Assembly: GCA_903847285.1 (NCBI GenBank)
Contig: CAINDH010000141.1
Coordinates: forward strand, 1-6,106
Length of the DNA stretch: 6,106 bases
Source of the DNA: an uncultured Verrucomicrobia subdivision 3 bacterium
GTDB lineage: Bacteria; Verrucomicrobiota; Verrucomicrobiae; Limisphaerales; UBA11358
Reading direction: 5' to 3'
The notes beneath the pieces were generated by a model. The model had not been told where the DNA came from and did not search any database. It worked only from the letters and a program-made list of their open reading frames with translations. The position numbers and the translations under genes are program-made. Numbering within the stretch: position 1 is the first letter of the stretch; each line of letters starts with the position of its first letter. Shown here in pieces: positions 5,715 to 6,106 of the stretch.

Positions 5715-6106
5715 GTGAGCGCCGTCATCAAACTGTCGTCACCGGCCACCCGCGAGTTTTGGGAAATCCCCGTGCTGTTCGAGGACGGGGATTTACTCGC
5801 CCTAGAGAAGCCCGCGCGGCTTTTGACTTCGCCCGACCCTCTGGATCTGGCGCGACCCAGCCTGATGAAGCTGCTGCACGCCGCCATCGCTGCAAAAAAA
5901 CCGTGGGCTGCCGAGCGCAACCTAGATTATCTCAACCCCGCTAACGAATTGGATGCCGACGTCACGGGCGTTCTGTTGCTCGCCAAAAACAAACCAGCCT
6001 TCATCGCGTTGGCTAACTTATTCAGTTCAGGCAAAGCGCAGCTCAAATATGTCGCCCTTGTGCGCGGCGAAATGCTGGAACAGGAATTTGAAGTGGATGC
6101 CAAACT
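5715..6106 (+). CDS. RluA-family RNA pseudouridine synthase, 5' part
   Basis: About 130 residues are visible before the window ends. RluA-family enzymes isomerise specific uridines in 23S rRNA or tRNA to pseudouridine, using one catalytic Asp. Visible family features are IPVLFEDGDLLALEKPARLL (18-37), matching the usual opening strand and KPAG motif; the active-site segment NELDADVTGVLLLAKNK (77-93), where D80 is the expected nucleophile; and LFSSGKAQLKYVALVRGE (102-119), matching the F-x(n)-K-x-Y-x-A-L-V-x-G motif. There is no N-terminal S4 domain, unlike RluD/RluC. The motif differs from the common HRLDxxTSG: N77 and E78 replace His and Arg, and V83-T84-G85 replaces the T-S-G portion. The GTG at 5715 is the likely start: it follows the previous stop by 5 bp and leaves a normal-length lead-in, although no strong Shine-Dalgarno sequence precedes it. 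Close spacing suggests one operon with the PpiD-like gene. The rRNA or tRNA target cannot be told. Confidence 0.88.
   Translation, partial: MSAVIKLSSPATREFWEIPVLFEDGDLLALEKPARLLTSPDPLDLARPSLMKLLHAAIAAKKPWAAERNLDYLNPANELDADVTGVLLLAKNKPAFIALANLFSSGKAQLKYVALVRGEMLEQEFEVDAK

Overview
The window carries five supported genes: a tRNA-Gly(CCC), a full-length glnD (PII uridylyltransferase/uridylyl-removing enzyme), an ECF-type sigma factor, a membrane-anchored SurA/PpiD-like folding factor, and the 5' part of an RluA-family pseudouridine synthase that runs off the right edge. Coding regions are GC-rich, while the first ~270 bases are visibly richer in A+T. The domain set and wording of the proteins, above all the N-terminus of the PpiD-like protein and the GlnD linker, resemble Verrucomicrobiota (Pedosphaera-like). 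That placement is an inference from memory of such proteins, with moderate confidence; the lineage is certainly a Gram-negative-type (diderm) bacterium.

Layout. Bases 1-267 contain no supported gene; they hold a 10-bp direct repeat and a 9-bp-arm palindrome just beyond the tRNA 3' end. The tRNA (268-341) and glnD (401-3235) are both on the minus strand, with glnD upstream; the 59-bp gap between them has its own plausible promoter and a 12-bp palindrome. A 95-bp divergent intergenic region (3236-3330) separates glnD from the sigma-factor gene (3331-3939, plus strand) and carries overlapping sigma-70-like and ECF-like promoter candidates pointing at the sigma gene. After a 102-bp gap comes the PpiD/SurA-like gene (4042-5709), then only 5 bp later the pseudouridine synthase (from GTG at 5715 to beyond the window end), so those two look co-transcribed.

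Function. GlnD is the nitrogen-status sensor that modifies PII; its divergent neighbour is an ECF sigma factor with no visible anti-sigma gene beside it. A periplasm-facing folding factor next to an ECF sigma factor recalls envelope-stress regulation, but nothing in the sequence proves a regulatory link. The most notable points are an RluA-family active-site motif with Glu in place of the usual Arg, a PpiD-like protein whose parvulin domain is not recognisable, and a sigma gene whose best promoter puts the transcript start on the start codon, in a window where no start codon has a strong Shine-Dalgarno sequence. I see no clear evidence of a wholly new system, mobile element, CRISPR array or phage gene here.
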